Positions 34,130 to 46,471 are shown, counted from the first letter of the stretch. The stretch is 64,000 bases of DNA from Adiantum capillus-veneris (GCA_014529385.2 CM043952.1:70298299-70362298), one strand, 5' to 3'. Numbers and translations: made by a program. Notes: generated from the sequence alone by a model not told the origin.

Positions 34130-37100
34130 CGCACAGCTGCCCTAGTGCCCCCCAGAGCCTGAAAAATTTCTACCTTGGATAAAGCAGCCTGGTGCATGAA
34201 CTCATGGGCATGTGAGTCTAACCCAAGAATATGAAGAAATACATAGTACATGTGTTTGCACGGCACATAGGTCTGTTTTTTTTATTCTCTCTTTTGGAAG
34301 TCCTCGCATGTGCATCGTGGAAAATCAGAGATTGTCACTGAGTATGTTATCCCCTTTGCCTTGGACCCCTCTGTACTGACATAGAAAACATGTGTTTCAT
34401 TGCACACAATAATCACTTCTTTCACCAATTTTGCTTCAAGTGTGCTCCCCAAAGCAATCCTTGTATGAAAATCTTTTGTCAGCTTTGATCTCCACTTAAC
34501 AATCTTCCCACCCCTATACCTAGGACGGAAGGCACTGGGAACACTATTTCTTGATCGCAAACCACTACCTAAATTGGTAGCTTTTGTTGTCGATTGAAGG
34601 ACAAATCCATTTGCTTGCAAGTGCTCCACCTCAACTGGCAACAATTGTGTTCCCTGCGCTATAGGCCAAACACCTGGTGCTCGCCCTGGAGCCCCTACAA
34701 TCATTTCATGTATCCACCATGTATGCATGTTATTGGAGTTGCAAAACCACACAAAACCTTCCACTAAACCACCTGGATTTGAACCAGAGGCAAGATACTT
34801 TCTGCGTCCCCAAAAGCATGGAGCAACAGTTCCACGTGTGACATCGCATTCCCTTCATTGATGTATCGTGCACATCTAACACTCTGATTATCAACCATCC
34901 CAAAGCAAGTCATCTTTCGACCAGGCTCAGTTCTTCTTATAGCCCAAAGTGTCTTTGGAACATTAACCTCGTGCCAATATTTGCCAACTACACAGCTAGT
35001 CTCTGGATGCACATCTTGCCCTACAACCAGCTCTGTAACTGTCACAAATTCTGGTCTATGACTGTCTTCATCAAGCAGCTCATCTACATCAACAAATGTT
35101 GGTCGCTTCTTCTTAACACTCTTCTCTCACAAGGGAGCTCTATTCATTTCAGGGCTTTGAAAACCCATCTCAGACATTGAAGAGTGTGTCAAGTCAATGA
35201 GGGATTTGGAAGCTGACGTTGTTGATGATCGGCCCAAAAATCGCTTTGCGAGATCATCGATCCCAGGACCAGTAGACCTAACACCTTTTAGATAAGCATT
35301 GTATTTGACGCTTTGTAGCACTGCCATTTCCATGTCTGCACCAACTGCCTCATACAAGCTAATTTTCTCTTTGTAACCAATAGATGCACGCATGCTTACA
35401 TGCTTAACCTCAGACAAGTTTGTTGTGGGCACAAAAATTCCAGACTCATCCTGTGTTACAAATCTCCCTCCCCAATGTTGTACTCTTACATCCCACCAAG
35501 CCATCCAAGTCTCTAAACAAGCCATCTCTCCATCGACAACATGCCCTGCCTTCCAAAATTGGCGTAGATCTTCTTTACAAATGTCTGCTTGATTCTCAGA
35601 TGGTGCACTCCGCCATTTTCGGCACAAGATTTTGTGATCCTCTTGTGAAGATGGACGGATACATTTCACTGCATGTCGAATCATGGACTGCTCCCAATGA
35701 AAGCCACATGATCGTTCTTTGGAAGGTATTTTTGTTTTTGCCCCACCAAAGTAAACAGCCCAAACAACAATCCAATTTGCATTTGCTTCATCTGCCCCAT
35801 AAACCCTCTGAATTTTGGCTTTTCATACCCTTGATCTTGCACCACTTTATTTAACATTTTCCAAAACTTCATTTCAGCAAATTTATTTTCAACAGTGAAT
35901 TCACAGGTGGCAATTGTCATTAATTCACGCACAAATGGATCGTAGACATGAGCAGACATTGTTGGCCACCCTTGAACACGGTGCACATGATCAAAGTGAA
36001 CCCACATTTTCTCTACTAAAGTTCCTCCTGGACGCATCTTATTCACCAAGTCAACTCCACTCCCTGGACCTATGATCGACATTTTGAACACATGTGGCTG
36101 CTCTGAACCTCCAAGCTGTCTAGGAAAAAGTACACTATGAATGAAATGATACCTACACCTGCTCTTGAGGTCTAGGATAGCTTCCAAACCTTTTGCACTG
36201 AAATGCTTTGACCTCTTGGCAATCTCTAAGCTCCTCTCTATTCTTCGCTTGTTAGATAGAGGAGTAATGGTATCAAGAAATTCTGAAAACTCTCCATCTT
36301 CAATAGTGTCATTTTTGCCAACAGTTTCCATCACTAGCTTATCTATTATCACGTCTTGGGTAGCAACACGTTCTAATTGCTTGGCAGTTGTGAAAGGATC
36401 TTGGTTTGCTTTAGTTTGCAGAAGCGAATCTATCATTTGCTCAGTAGACCTATTCTTTCCCTGAACAAAAGGGTGCTTATGCTCTCCCATGTGAATAGCA
36501 CATCGAGTAACTCTTTGCTTATCTTTTGGCAAACAGTAATAAATAACTGTAGGACATGTTGCAACACAAAAAGGCATTTGATTGCAATGGACACAAACCA
36601 CTGTCCCCAGCTCAGGTGTCAATATTCCAATGGAAATAACTTTAGAGAGACGACCACGCCATTGTGATTCATTATGAACTCTTGCTCGCAAATAGAAAGG
36701 ACATGCATCATTGACACAACGGAGATGACCTGAACACCTACTAAAGCGAATGGCACCAGGAAAGCAATCACTACTACAAGTGACATATTATGTCCACAAA
36801 TGACAATCATGACGCTGCTCCATGCCAACCATTGTATTGTCGTTGCTTGTTGGTGGCAATTCAAATGCAACATATCCATCGTATTGAGCAGGAATCTCCT
36901 TACATTGAACAATTTCATTAGTCTTTTTCAAAGCAGAATCAAGATTGTTTTTATTGGGCATTGATTGAATTATATCCATGACACTGGTCTGATTCTTTGT
37001 GACATCACTTGAACCAATATCCAGAACTATTGGAGAAGCTTCACTTCCCAGGGAGTCTTGATGTTCATGAGTGTTTGTTATTCGAACTTTAAAAAACTGG

Positions 37101-37316
37101 CACACTTCATGATCCAGTAAAAAGACCTCTTCACCAGAACCTGACCTCAAGGATTCCATTTTTACATGTTCACCATTCAATGTTAATGGGTGTAGAGTAA
37201 AACAAGCCAAAACTTTCTCTCACTGACTGCAAAGGTAATTCATGGAATCTGTTTTCAAGAAGTAACAAAAGTTTCTGACCACGAACTGGACCATATATAG
37301 TAATCTGACGACCCAT
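34130..37316 (-). pseudogene. SWIM/DDE transposase-like gene, copy 1 (most complete)
   Basis: The minus strand encodes an approximately 1000-residue protein across six lesions: a frameshift near 37205, TAA at 36788, a frameshift near 35797, TGA at 35127, and frameshifts near 34800 and 34285. The start ATG at 37316 (MGRQITIYGP) is supported by MARYITIYG at 58891 in copy 3. Order: N-terminal part; a cysteine-rich block (CSGHLRCVNDACPFYLRA, then NESQWRG); a second zinc-like block ending TRCAIHMGEHKHPF with HxH, as in WRKY/GCM1-type folds; FKMSIIGPGSGVDL; YDPFVRELMTIATCEF; an ADEANANW block and an FHWEQS block in the shifted frame, plausible catalytic Asp and Glu sites; a WW-HWGG segment; finally TCEDFQ with PCKH past the frameshift, a CxC-CxH SWIM finger. 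A C-terminal SWIM finger is typical of Mutator-like transposases. I infer a MULE-like transposase; no terminal inverted repeats were found. Confidence 0.8.
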
Positions 37317-37329
37317 TGCTGCAATCCAC

Positions 37330-37790
37330 TAGAATGACACAACAGCTTTCAAATATGACGATTCCCTCTTTAACAAATCTAAATATGTTTTTTAATGTTT
37401 ACAAAAATAAATAAAAATGATTTAATATAAACTTTAATTTTTTTTGCAACAAAAACGTTTCATGATTCTCATGCAAATGATTATTCCATATCCTACTGCC
37501 ATAAATGCAGAATCGCACGTTGCAAATGATTATTCCATATCCTGCCCGCAATTCAAGACACATTAGTTACGATTTTCTTTTCAACATATTTTCAAAAAAA
37601 TAAATACAATTAGATTTAATATAAACTTTTTAAAAATCAGAAGCGTGAACATTTAATGATTGAAAATTATTAAAAACTAAAATAATGAATGCACCAACAA
37701 ACGTCGTTCAAGACAAATAACTACTCCACCAGCTCAAAATCACTACTCCACTCAAAATTATTCTAACAAGATCTCTGGATTTCCTATGAG
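37330..37790. other. AT-rich flank with a short direct repeat
   Basis: AT-rich sequence upstream of the transposase-like gene. GCAAATGATTATTCCATATC occurs twice, at about 37471 and 37524. It could hold the promoter and terminal repeat of the transposon, but nothing diagnostic is visible. Confidence 0.4.
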
Positions 37791-37829
37791 AGCTTGATGT
37801 GAGCGCACATTAACATGTAGTTCTGGAAG

Positions 37830-38380
37830 CAGCTCTCAAATCTGCAACAGAGGCACGCACTTTGGGAGCAGGTGTCACAGCTCTAAACATGCATATTAAC
37901 GTGCAGTCTTTGGGAGCAGGTCTTTGGGCGCAAAGTGGTGCAGGTCTCGATCGGAGCAGTTCTCAAAAAACAAAAGCTAAGTTGTGCGCACGTTAACGTG
38001 GGGCACAGGTCTTTGGGCTCAAAAAACCAAAGTCTTTTGAGGTCATTTCCTACCCTGTGTTTGATCGAAGATGCTTGTAGCTGAGCAGTGAGCGCACGTT
38101 AAGGTGCGCTCTTTGGGAGCAGTCTCAAATCAGCAATTCGCGGCAGGTCTCGACAAATCAGGGCAGGTCTCAAATCGGCAGTTCGCGGCAGCAGTTCAAC
38201 AGCGGTCTCAAATCAGCGCAGTTCGTGGAAGCTCTCGGCAAATCAGGGCAGGTCTTGGCAGTTCTTAAATCATGGCAGGTCTCAGCAAATCAGGGCAGGT
38301 CTCGGCAGTTCGCAAATCGCTTCTTGGCAGCGCCAGTTCTTGGCAGTTCTCAAAGCGGCAGTTCTCAAATCGGAAGCATG
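37830..38380. repeat. Degenerate minisatellite of GCAGGTCTC/GCAGTTC motifs
   Basis: Variants of GCAGGTCTC(A/G)(A/C)AATC(A/G)G and GGCAGTTC(T/G)C recur more than a dozen times without a strict period. Longer modules with GCGCAC(G/A)TTAA(C/G)(G/A)TG plus CTTTGGG(A/C)(G/T)C occur at about 37803, 37895, 37985 and 38095; one is the palindrome CACGTTAACGTG. The GC content is higher than in the flanks. Confidence 0.75.
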
Positions 38381-38596
38381 GAGAGGAGTTGCTCACTCAC
38401 TCTGTAGTGGAGAGCAAGATTCGAGCAAGGCGTGCAGTCCCAACTCTGTCATTGTGAGCTCAGATTCGTCATGAATGAGTGAGGACGCAAGGCGTGCAGT
38501 TCGTATTGATGAGTTATTAACAAATGGGATAGTGTTTGTAATACTATAACTTGTTGAGTTCATTTTCATGTATTATGATTCACTTTCTTAATTTGT

Positions 38597-38656
38597 TTGC
38601 TCGGATCTGTGTTCGCTCAGAAAATGTCGCTTGGGGTATGGTAAGACTCTGTGAGA
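38597..38656 (-). repeat. Dispersed 60-bp module (GAGCGA type), copy
   Basis: Matches 43206-43262 in the same orientation, including an identical TATGGTAAGACTCTG. In reverse complement it has AAGCGA, then GAGCGAAC, then CCGAGCAAAC. Related forms are near 32873, 47192 and 59605. Confidence 0.75.
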
Positions 38657-38799
38657 AGGTGTGCCTCTTGGGCCATTTTTTGTCGGCAAAGAGAGAGTGG
38701 GAGAGAGGTGTTGAGTGTGGCAGTGGTCTGTGGATTGAAATGAGCTATGAAATGTGTGTGAGTGGTTTTGATGATGTGCAACCGAGTGTGGTTTTGCTC

Positions 38800-38900
<101 letters not shown>

Positions 38901-39239
38901 GTTGTGGTTTGTGTGCAGGAGATGTTCTATAGTGAAAGGTGTGAAATTTTGAAGGTGTTTTTGAGAGGACAGGGGTGTTGTGAATACCCTGCGCTATAGA
39001 GTGGCAAACTGTGTGTGTTTTGTTCCCCATTCCCCCTCTCCATCTTTTGGTGTCCCCAGTGAGGAGCACGTTGATATCTCCTAATTAATTTAAAGTGGAA
39101 TTTGAAGCCGATGAATGGCTAGCATATGGTGCGGTGAAATGTTTGATGGTCGAATTGCATGTTGATTTTCACAGCAATTGAAGACCGAAAGGATTGGGTA
39201 GCAGACTTTGAGCTATGGATGTTGTTGATGTGCATGGTG

Positions 39240-39881
39240 ATAGACACAGAGAAGTTGAGGACAGTGCCACTACTGATGCACCGACATGCGAAGGTCCGGC
39301 TTGATGGTTTGTGAAGAATGAAGATCGAAGCACATGGTAGGGATTGCGGACTTAATTTCTTGAGTAGCTTCAAAAAAATTGTTTCTCCTAGGGAAGCAAG
39401 TGCAAAGATGATGGCGCTACGTCAAGATGTAAGTCAAGATTTTTTGGGTTTTGTTGAGAAATTTGAAGCTTGTTGGAAGCAGTTGGAGGTTTCTACGGGG
39501 CTCAGCGGAAACCAATACTTCAAATTGTCAAATTTCCTGAATTTGTTGCATCCTAGGATTAGAGAAAACATGGAGTTTGGTGGGGATAGTTATGAAGATA
39601 TGGTCTATTTGGCCAAGGTGAAGTGGAAGCTGGAGTTGGTCTTGCTAAAGCCTATAGATTATGTGTCTATTGCAATGTCAATGTGTCCTATGGGTCAATC
39701 AAAGGTGGTTTTAGTAGTTCAAAGTGCAGAGTTTGTAAGGCCAATGGTTAATTATGTTCCTTTGAATTTTTCTATTTGCAGTATTCCCATGTCAATGGTG
39801 GACCAGCTCATCAACCAGGATAACAGTCCTATCGAAGAGGCCCCAAGTGCAAACGGGGTAACTAATGCCATGTCTTGAGAG
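39240..39881 (+). pseudogene. gag-like gene of retroelement copy B
   Basis: The open frame 39318-39878 (186 codons; MKIEAHGRDCGLNFLSSFKK) continues a reading that is open upstream to about 39240 in the same general sense. It has the helical pattern of a retrotransposon gag (QDFLGFVEKFEACWKQLEV; KLSNFLNLLHPRIRENMEFG; KVKWKLELVLL). Stretches of it recur in damaged form in copy A near 15330-15500, so selection or common descent as a coding unit is supported. There is no zinc knuckle. The stop at 39876 is followed by a further acidic reading with stops. Function inferred as capsid-like; the exact family is unknown. Confidence 0.6.
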
Positions 39882-40397
39882 CAGTGTGAAGAGGAAGAAG
39901 AACATGTTCCCATGAAGTTTATGCATGTGGAGGTGGAAAAATGTAGCCAGGTTGCATATGTCAAGGGCCTGAAGTTAGATGAAGAGTGTGTGTGAAGCCA
40001 AGACAGTGGTTAAGCTTTTGTGGAGCAACAAGAAGATGAAGATGTACACACGGAGTCAGCTTATGGTGATGATGATGAAGATACAAGCTAGAGCTTTTGG
40101 GTGATGATAAAAGAGGATAGTTGGGAGGATGAGTCCACTTCCTATGGCAAGCAGACAGGCTCCCATGAATTTGTGTTGGTAAGAGTGAAGCTGCCTTGTT
40201 GTGTGTCTAATACTATGATGGTCGGCAATGTGAATGAGGAGCAGGGGAAAGTGTCGTAGCTGCTATGTGGCACCATGCTGATGACTATGCTCATGAAGGT
40301 CATTGTGGAGTGTGCTACAGTGGTGCAACAGGTGTGGAGCTCTTCCAATAAGGGTAGAGTAGCCTCATATATGGGAAAACAGTAGGTAGGCAAAGCG

Positions 40398-40766
40398 ATG
40401 GTTACCAATCTACCTTGTGGCTATGGCAAAGTGGACCCATGTTCAAGTTTGGTGGAGACGAACAGTGATGAAGTGGGGAAAAGTGAGTACACATTCTCCT
40501 ACGAGGAGGGAGATTTTGTCGATGCTATGCTCCACGGTGATGCAGTATGGGATGATTTTCTCTCTTCTTTATATGAGGATGTGGTGGTAGAACAGGTGAT
40601 TGAAGAGGAGGGAGATGAAGTTGACCTACAAGAGGTGTTGATTGACCCTTGTGGACCAGCCAATATGAAAGGGCTTGATGATGTTGGGATTGAGGATCCT
40701 GTGGTGATGAAAGGCATGCCTGAAGCTAAAGATGGAGGAGTTTCCAGTGTAGCAGGTGTGAATTGA
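40398..40766 (+). other. Acidic 122-codon frame within copy B
   Basis: The frame starts MVTNLPCGYGKVDPCSSLVE and is very acidic (EEEGDEVDLQEV). It has no known motif. It lies after gag in the same element and may be the rest of its polyprotein. It could also be a chance frame, since neighbouring frames contain many stops. Confidence 0.35.
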
Positions 40767-41330
40767 TCGTGCATGAAGGAGAATCCCAAGGTGTGGCCTC
40801 GTCCAAGCTTTCTAAAGAGGTATGTGTATCATGGCTGAAGGGTATGCTTGTGATTGTAGTTGTGCAGTGGGCCATTCCTCAGTTATACAGGGTTCTCTTG
40901 GGGAGGACTCTACTCTACATGGTTGGGATGGAGGGTCAGGTATGTGTAGTGAATGTGATGGTGTGCACTATGGTGCTCTCTTGTAGGCAGGTTGGATGTA
41001 CGGTGATTCTTGGCGCGGTGTGAGGTTTTTGTGTGCGTTTTATATGCATTAGTGGCTATGTGCTTGGCTGCAGCACTATGTGAATCCATTGTTGCATGTG
41101 GATGGGCATGCTCAGTTGGCAGGCATTTGATCTAGGTGGAAGCTATGTTGTGATGCAGGGGGTTGGGCAACCCTCTTGTGGAGAGGCAACAAGAATTAGA
41201 AATAAATCTTTGTACATATGGTAGTAGCAGGTTTTGTGTATGCACATTGTTTACTTAGTTTTATGGTTTTGAAGTTCAATAAAATGTGTTTGTGGTTGAA
41301 CATAAATGTTCAACAAGGGGGTTAGGCAAT

Positions 41331-41530
41331 GATGGTGCAGCCAAAGTTGGTCAGTGCTATGAAGCAAGCAAGTAGTGCTATGATTGCCTATAGGTGCAGG
41401 CCAACGGGTTCAAGCAGCTAGGAAGGTCATGGGCAGGCAGGTGGTTGTAGATATGTATGCATAATGGGGTTGTACAGGCCAAGGTTCCCTGCAACGGCAC
41501 CCATCGAATGTGATAGGTCAAAGTGTCTAA
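41331..41530 (+). repeat. Dispersed repeat, copy B
   Basis: Partner of 20967-21165. It is preceded by a purine run and GGGGGTTAGGCAA (41316-41329). A related GGGGGTTGGGCAACC occurs at 41159 and 15888, which could be a polypurine tract followed by an LTR start. Confidence 0.75.
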
Positions 41531-41624
41531 ACTATTAAAAAGGACTACTTTGTAGAGTGGACCACGTTTGTCAGTTTTGCAATTGCCTTGTCACTTTGCC
41601 CCAAGAGATGGACCAGAAGGTAAC

Positions 41625-41760
41625 TAGTTTGTAACCAACACTAGCAATTGAACCCCCAACCAACCATGGAAACATTTTGAGTTCTCAACGTTTTTAGTTT
41701 GTAATCAACACTAGCAATCGAACCCCCAACCAACCATGGAAACATTTTGAGTTCTCAACT
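41625..41760. repeat. Tandem duplication, 70-bp unit x2
   Basis: TAGTTTGTAA starts both units (41625 and 41695). The copies differ at only two or three positions, so it is fairly recent. Confidence 0.93.
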
Positions 41761-43205
41761 GGTTGGAAGCGAGGCATTAACGTAGACTAGATCTTATGCA
41801 AGCGGGTGTATAGCAAATTAAATCATGTGGGCATGAATGACACGTGTGTCAAATGATGCTGGTATGTAGAAAGCTTGAAAATTTACAAAGACAAGGAGTT
41901 GTCTCTTCTCCCCTCAATGGGCTAAAGGAAGCTCTTAGCCCTCATTTTTTTCAACTTTGTTCTATCAAAGCGTTTATTGTCATAGATTTTCACACAACAT
42001 TGCATTATTAAAGTGTAACGCCTAAAACACAAGATAACAAAGCACAAGTGTTAGATGTAGCTCACACACGAGCCCAACTTCCTAATTTTAGGTTCATTTC
42101 CAGCATAAACCTACAGGCCTCAATTACCTTGGTATATAGTGTCGACGAGCTTATAGGTGCTATGCATGCACAAAAGAAGGGGTTTGTGAGCTGTTTCTAG
42201 CCCCATGCTATCAGCATGTGAGTTAAAGGAAACTCAATGCCCCTACGTATAGGGGCTCATGGTTTGACAAGCATCACAAAGGCAAGTAGCTCCATGCTTT
42301 AAAAATAAGGCAAAATAATAGTATGACAATGCCCATTCTTGGTGTCCCAAGTGTTTATTGCCGTCTAATTCCGTTCTTGAGAGACAATGGACACACACAA
42401 ACATCATGTGTGCATGTATGAAGTCTCCTTCTAAGAATCCTCTCACTCCTTGGGAGTTGAATTCTTTCCACTGGTGAATAGACGTGGCAAAAGGCCATTT
42501 TCTTGCCTTCAAGCAAAGCTATGGGAAGCAATGTTAAGGGATGCTAAAGTGACTATTCTTGCACTTCCAAAAGTTGAGGAGGCTAATGTTCGTAGGCTTC
42601 AAAGTGTTTTATTTTATTGGCAAATTTTAATTTGGAATGTTTTGATAGTGAACATATTATTTGTAAGTTGCACATGCTTCTGTCATGGGCAAGTAGATAA
42701 TCAACGAGTCTAGTAATTCCTTGCATAGTTGTTTCTTGGAAGAGACATTATTTTGTCTAGCTTGTGGATGTTCCCTTTCATTCTATGGTATCATTGGATG
42801 ATTCTTGATACATAGATAAGTTGTGGACTACAATGGCGATTGAATTTTTAATGGATGTGCACCATTTGGCTTCGATCGGCCTCATTCACAAGCACACGGA
42901 GTTGCGCATGCTTAGATGGAACTTTGTGCACTCACGGTGGCAGGCTCTTTTTTAATATTCCATTTGATGGATCAAACTTGCCTTCCATTGGTGTGCCTCA
43001 TTGGGGCCTTTGCATAGAGGATCACATTCAAGTTGTCAAACACCTTGCATTCTCAACCTTGAGAAACTCTTGGTGACTCTTATTCATATCCCTCTTTACA
43101 AAGATTGACTCAAATACAAGTTCATGACATGGAATGAAATATAAGTAAGCCCAACATCAAAAGAAATACATAGCGCAACATGGGTTGATGCCATTTAGAT
43201 AAATT
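41761..43205. other. Stretch without a supported gene
   Basis: Unrecognised frames only (for example minus 42512-42243 and plus 42450-42713). No repeat border or RNA gene was seen. Confidence 0.45.
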
Positions 43206-43262
43206 TGCTCGGGTTTTGGTTTGCTCGAGAAATCTCGCTTGGGCTATGGTAAGACTCTGCAA
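43206..43262 (-). repeat. Dispersed 60-bp module (GAGCGA type), second copy
   Basis: Same module as 38597-38656. Similarity stops right after TATGGTAAGACTCTG. Downstream, 43263-44030 holds no recognisable gene. Confidence 0.75.
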
Positions 43263-44038
43263 ATTTGACTTTGGGAATATGTTTCTTTATGTCTTTGCTA
43301 CTCAATGTTCAATCTTTACCTATAACGTCAGACTCAAGTACATGGATGGCGATCCATGTTCCACCTCCTTTTGACATCAAACTTTGTCAACTTGTAGTCT
43401 CTGCTATCTGGAAGATATTCCCAAAATCGTTTTTTGTTTGGATGAGAAAAAGTCACAAAAAAAAACCAAATTTGGTCTAGTACACTAGTTTCTAGATTTT
43501 TCCCATCAATTTCTTGATTTTGAGTGTCTTTTTGAGCTCAATTAGATCCCAAAATTTGGTCTTAGTCAAATGAAGTCAATACTATCAATTGGTCTCTGTT
43601 ATGCCCAGTTTTGTCTCAGGGGTACATGGATCACGATCCATGTTCCACCACAAGTGAATTTGCAATTTTCACAGTTGCTAAATGTTGATTTTGTTTAAGT
43701 GGTCCACTTGGTATTTTGGATCTCAGATCATCAAGATATGCCCGATTTTGTGTCTAAAACCCTTGTTTCTAGGGTTTTTTCCCTATCAGCCAATTTTGAT
43801 GTCATTTTTGAAATTTTCTTGCAACCAAAAGTTTCTCAGAGTAATGCATGGCCAAGCACAACATTTTCAGCATAAATACTGGCCAAAGCATTGTCATGAA
43901 CAACAATGGCATGCATATTTACCAAAGCATTGGTAAGTACCACTTACTACCGATCCACACAAAAAAAGACATTTTTAACACTGCCATGTTTGGTATGATC
44001 CCACTTAGCTCTTTAAGTACACCACATTTGACTTACAT

Positions 44039-44180
44039 ACCAACCAAAGCATTGCCAATCACAATATATAGTGTACACATCAATTAAATCATTTCAAGTC
44101 ACAATATATGGTGTACATACCAATCAAAGCATTGCCAACCGCAATATCAGGCATGCATTTCAATCAAAGCATCAACAATG
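44039..44180. repeat. Tandem repeat, 40-bp unit x3.5
   Basis: Units start at 44039, 44079, 44119 and (partial) 44159. Each has CAA(T/C)(C/T)AAA(G/T)CAT(T/C) followed by CACAATAT or CGCAATAT and a GTGTACA or GCATGCA end. Similar CCAAAGCATTG elements upstream (43876, 43921) suggest a once longer array. Confidence 0.85.
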
Positions 44181-44538
44181 AGGAAATTTTTCCCAAATAG
44201 CCTATACCCAAGTTGGTAACACATGCCAATAATCCACTTGAGTGATACTATTGTCCAAAAATCAAAATCCTCTCTAAATTTCTCCTTCTAGACGTGGAGA
44301 ATCATGACATTCACACCCTTTAAACTTGCACATCCTTTGGCATGTGCCAACCATCTTCAAAAATTGCAAGTATAAAATTTGTCCTCATGCAACTACTATC
44401 CCACTATAAGCATGCTATCAATAATATCCCAACCTTTGGCTTCATGCAACCATAAGCCTCCTGCATCATAAAACCTGTAAATAAACTACCATAACCTGTA
44501 AGCATCATGGACACCATCGAGATCATACGGTATATAGA

Positions 44539-45203
44539 TCAACTACCACAGACCATGCACATAACCATGTCCTCTTGGATCACATGGCATAAGAAGCAAT
44601 TGCCCAAACACCAGAGCTTCATAATATCTATACGAACATACATTTCTTGGTCCAACCAACATTGAACATCCTTGTGCACGTATGCTATTCCTAGATCAAA
44701 CATCAAACAATGACATTGTGCTTCCAAAAGAACCCATACATATTGAACCTGCTTCTTAAGATCCATAGAATCTCTTGGATCGACTACCATTGAGAGCACA
44801 TTGCATTTTTGAGCCCCACAATAAAGTAGAGCTTCCCTTGAACGACAATGCAACATCTACATCCCATAAAAAATTGACACCTTTTGGTCATAGCATATAA
44901 AGACACTTACTCAATTTTATCGGCATCTATAACATCATTGGCATGAGCATCAATAGAAAGAGAATCCAAACCCAACCATAGTTGATACACTGTCCAAGAA
45001 AACAAAAGAAAATGTGCATCCTTTAGAATAACCAAGTGATTTATCATCATCACCCCTCTGAATGCATAGTCATCATGAATATAGTAGATCAACCTGGCTG
45101 CTTCCTCTTGCATCTTGTGAGAAATAATACAAGGAGAAATTTCCCATGTATCCTGCACTTCACTCATTTCAAAAATATTAGACACACAAAGAACTTTGTC
45201 CAT
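44539..45203 (-). other. Two consecutive minus-strand frames, unrecognised
   Basis: Frames 45203-44907 (98 codons; MDKVLCVSNIFEMSEVQDTW) and 44856-44539 (105 codons) follow each other. Both are rich in Cys, His, Met and Trp with ordinary composition. No motif was recognised. They may be remnants of one gene or of an element, with the gap caused by a frameshift or stop. Confidence 0.25.
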
Positions 45204-46190
45204 ACAATCTTCATATGTAATGGAAATGGCCTATGAACTTTGAGAGTAGCGGAATTAGGAAATTAGGTGAAGCAATTTTGAGAGATTACTTTGTGAGCAT
45301 AGCAGGTGAACTTAATTGATGGTAGCAACATAAACATGGTACTTAGTTAACTTGGCATGAACAATACTTTTGCAAGAGAGAGAGTTTAGAGAACATGACA
45401 ATAGTTGAGGACCAGATTCATATGGAGCTGGTCCCCTCTCCAATAGGCATTTGTATTATAGTTTCTCCCATCAAGAGAGACTTGGTACAATACAGCCTTT
45501 GTGTTCCTTGTGACCTACGTGATGCAATGAAGATGGAAAGCTTCATGCATCACAAGCATAACATAAACTTGTAGAAAACATTAACTATCCCAAGCCTCAG
45601 TCCCAAGGCCTCAAACACCTTCAAAGGTGGAGAGAGCTAGCAGGGAATGAGGGTAGGGAAGAGGAAGAAGAAACATTCCATAGGAGAAAGAAATAGTTCC
45701 TCGACTCTTCTTGCTAGCATACATAATAGCATAGTAATGAAGATGGAGAAGATGGCAAGCTTAAGCATTGAAGCATGGATCTTGGTTGGATTTGCATTCC
45801 ATAGCCAAGAGTGTTGATGTAGGCTCTCTCTTCTCACAAGCTTGGAGAAGGAGGTGGTGTTCCTCAACTTTCACCAAGTGAGGATGAGTCCCCAAAATGA
45901 GTGTGTGCGTGTGGTGTATATCCCCCTAGCACTCCCCTTGCTTGCTTGGGGCGAGTTGTAACTTTCCCACATGATGCAAGCTCATTGGACCCCTCTCCCT
46001 CTAGCCAATCACATGCTGCATGCATTCAAGTACATGGGTAGTCTTTTGACAAGTGTCCTCCTTACCCCTTAGAGAGAGAGAGCACCTTCCTTCCTCCTTA
46101 CTTCCTCATTAAGTTTGTAGGGTCTCTTTTTGACTCAAGCACCTTACCCCCCATGAATAGAAAGCTTCTCAAGCACCTTCCTCATTAAGT
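45204..46190. other. Stretch without a supported gene
   Basis: No recognisable frame or repeat border. A minus-strand frame 45867-45637 has no known motif. Confidence 0.4.
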
Positions 46191-46245
46191 ATGACAAGTA
46201 CCTCAAGTACCTTAGTCATCAAGCATGACAAGCACCTTAGCTGGA

Positions 46246-46410
46246 GTTCCCACCTCAAGCTCAGCCCTAGCTTGCCTAAGGTCAAAGGCAAGTTTAGGTC
46301 GGGTTCCCACCTCAAGCTCAGCCCTAGCTTGCCTAAGGTTAAAGGTAAGTTTAGGTTGGGTTCCCACCTCAAGCCCAGCCCTAGCTTGCATAAGGTCAAA
46401 GGACTTTTAA
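46246..46410. repeat. Minisatellite, 57-bp unit x2.9
   Basis: Units start at 46246, 46303 and 46360 with GTTCCCACCTCAAGC. They differ at a few positions each. 57 bp equals 19 codons, so both strands give open 19-residue peptide repeats (for example LPLTLGKLGL on the minus strand), which explains the apparent frames here. Confidence 0.95.
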
Positions 46411-46471
46411 CACTAACCATTGGAGGTCTTTAATGAAGCTAACCCTAAGGTCTTTTAAGCTCCATTAGATG

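Larger units (their letters stand above)
38979..41530 (+). mobile_element. Gag-only retroelement, copy B
   Basis: It begins at TGTGAATACC like copy A (14907), has the CT-rich block and GAGGAGCACG, a gag-like region with an open 186-codon frame, an acidic second frame, and ends in the dispersed repeat also seen at 20967-21165. No protease, RT, RNase H or integrase was found over 2.5 kb. A non-autonomous LTR element is likely, but no LTR pair or target duplication could be shown, so borders are provisional. Confidence 0.6.

Noticed and set aside
34130-37316. FAR1/FHY3-type transcription factor
   Set aside because: A SWIM finger is present, but three decayed copies, one internally deleted and one interrupted by an element, fit a transposon family better than a conserved regulator. 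Not fully excluded.
44039-44180. CRISPR-like array (40-bp period)
   Set aside because: The whole 40-bp unit is repeated with no unique spacers, in a eukaryotic context; it is a plain tandem repeat.
46191-46433. Repetitive peptide genes on both strands
   Set aside because: A 57-bp minisatellite whose unit is 19 codons makes open frames on both strands; no start context or family supports coding.
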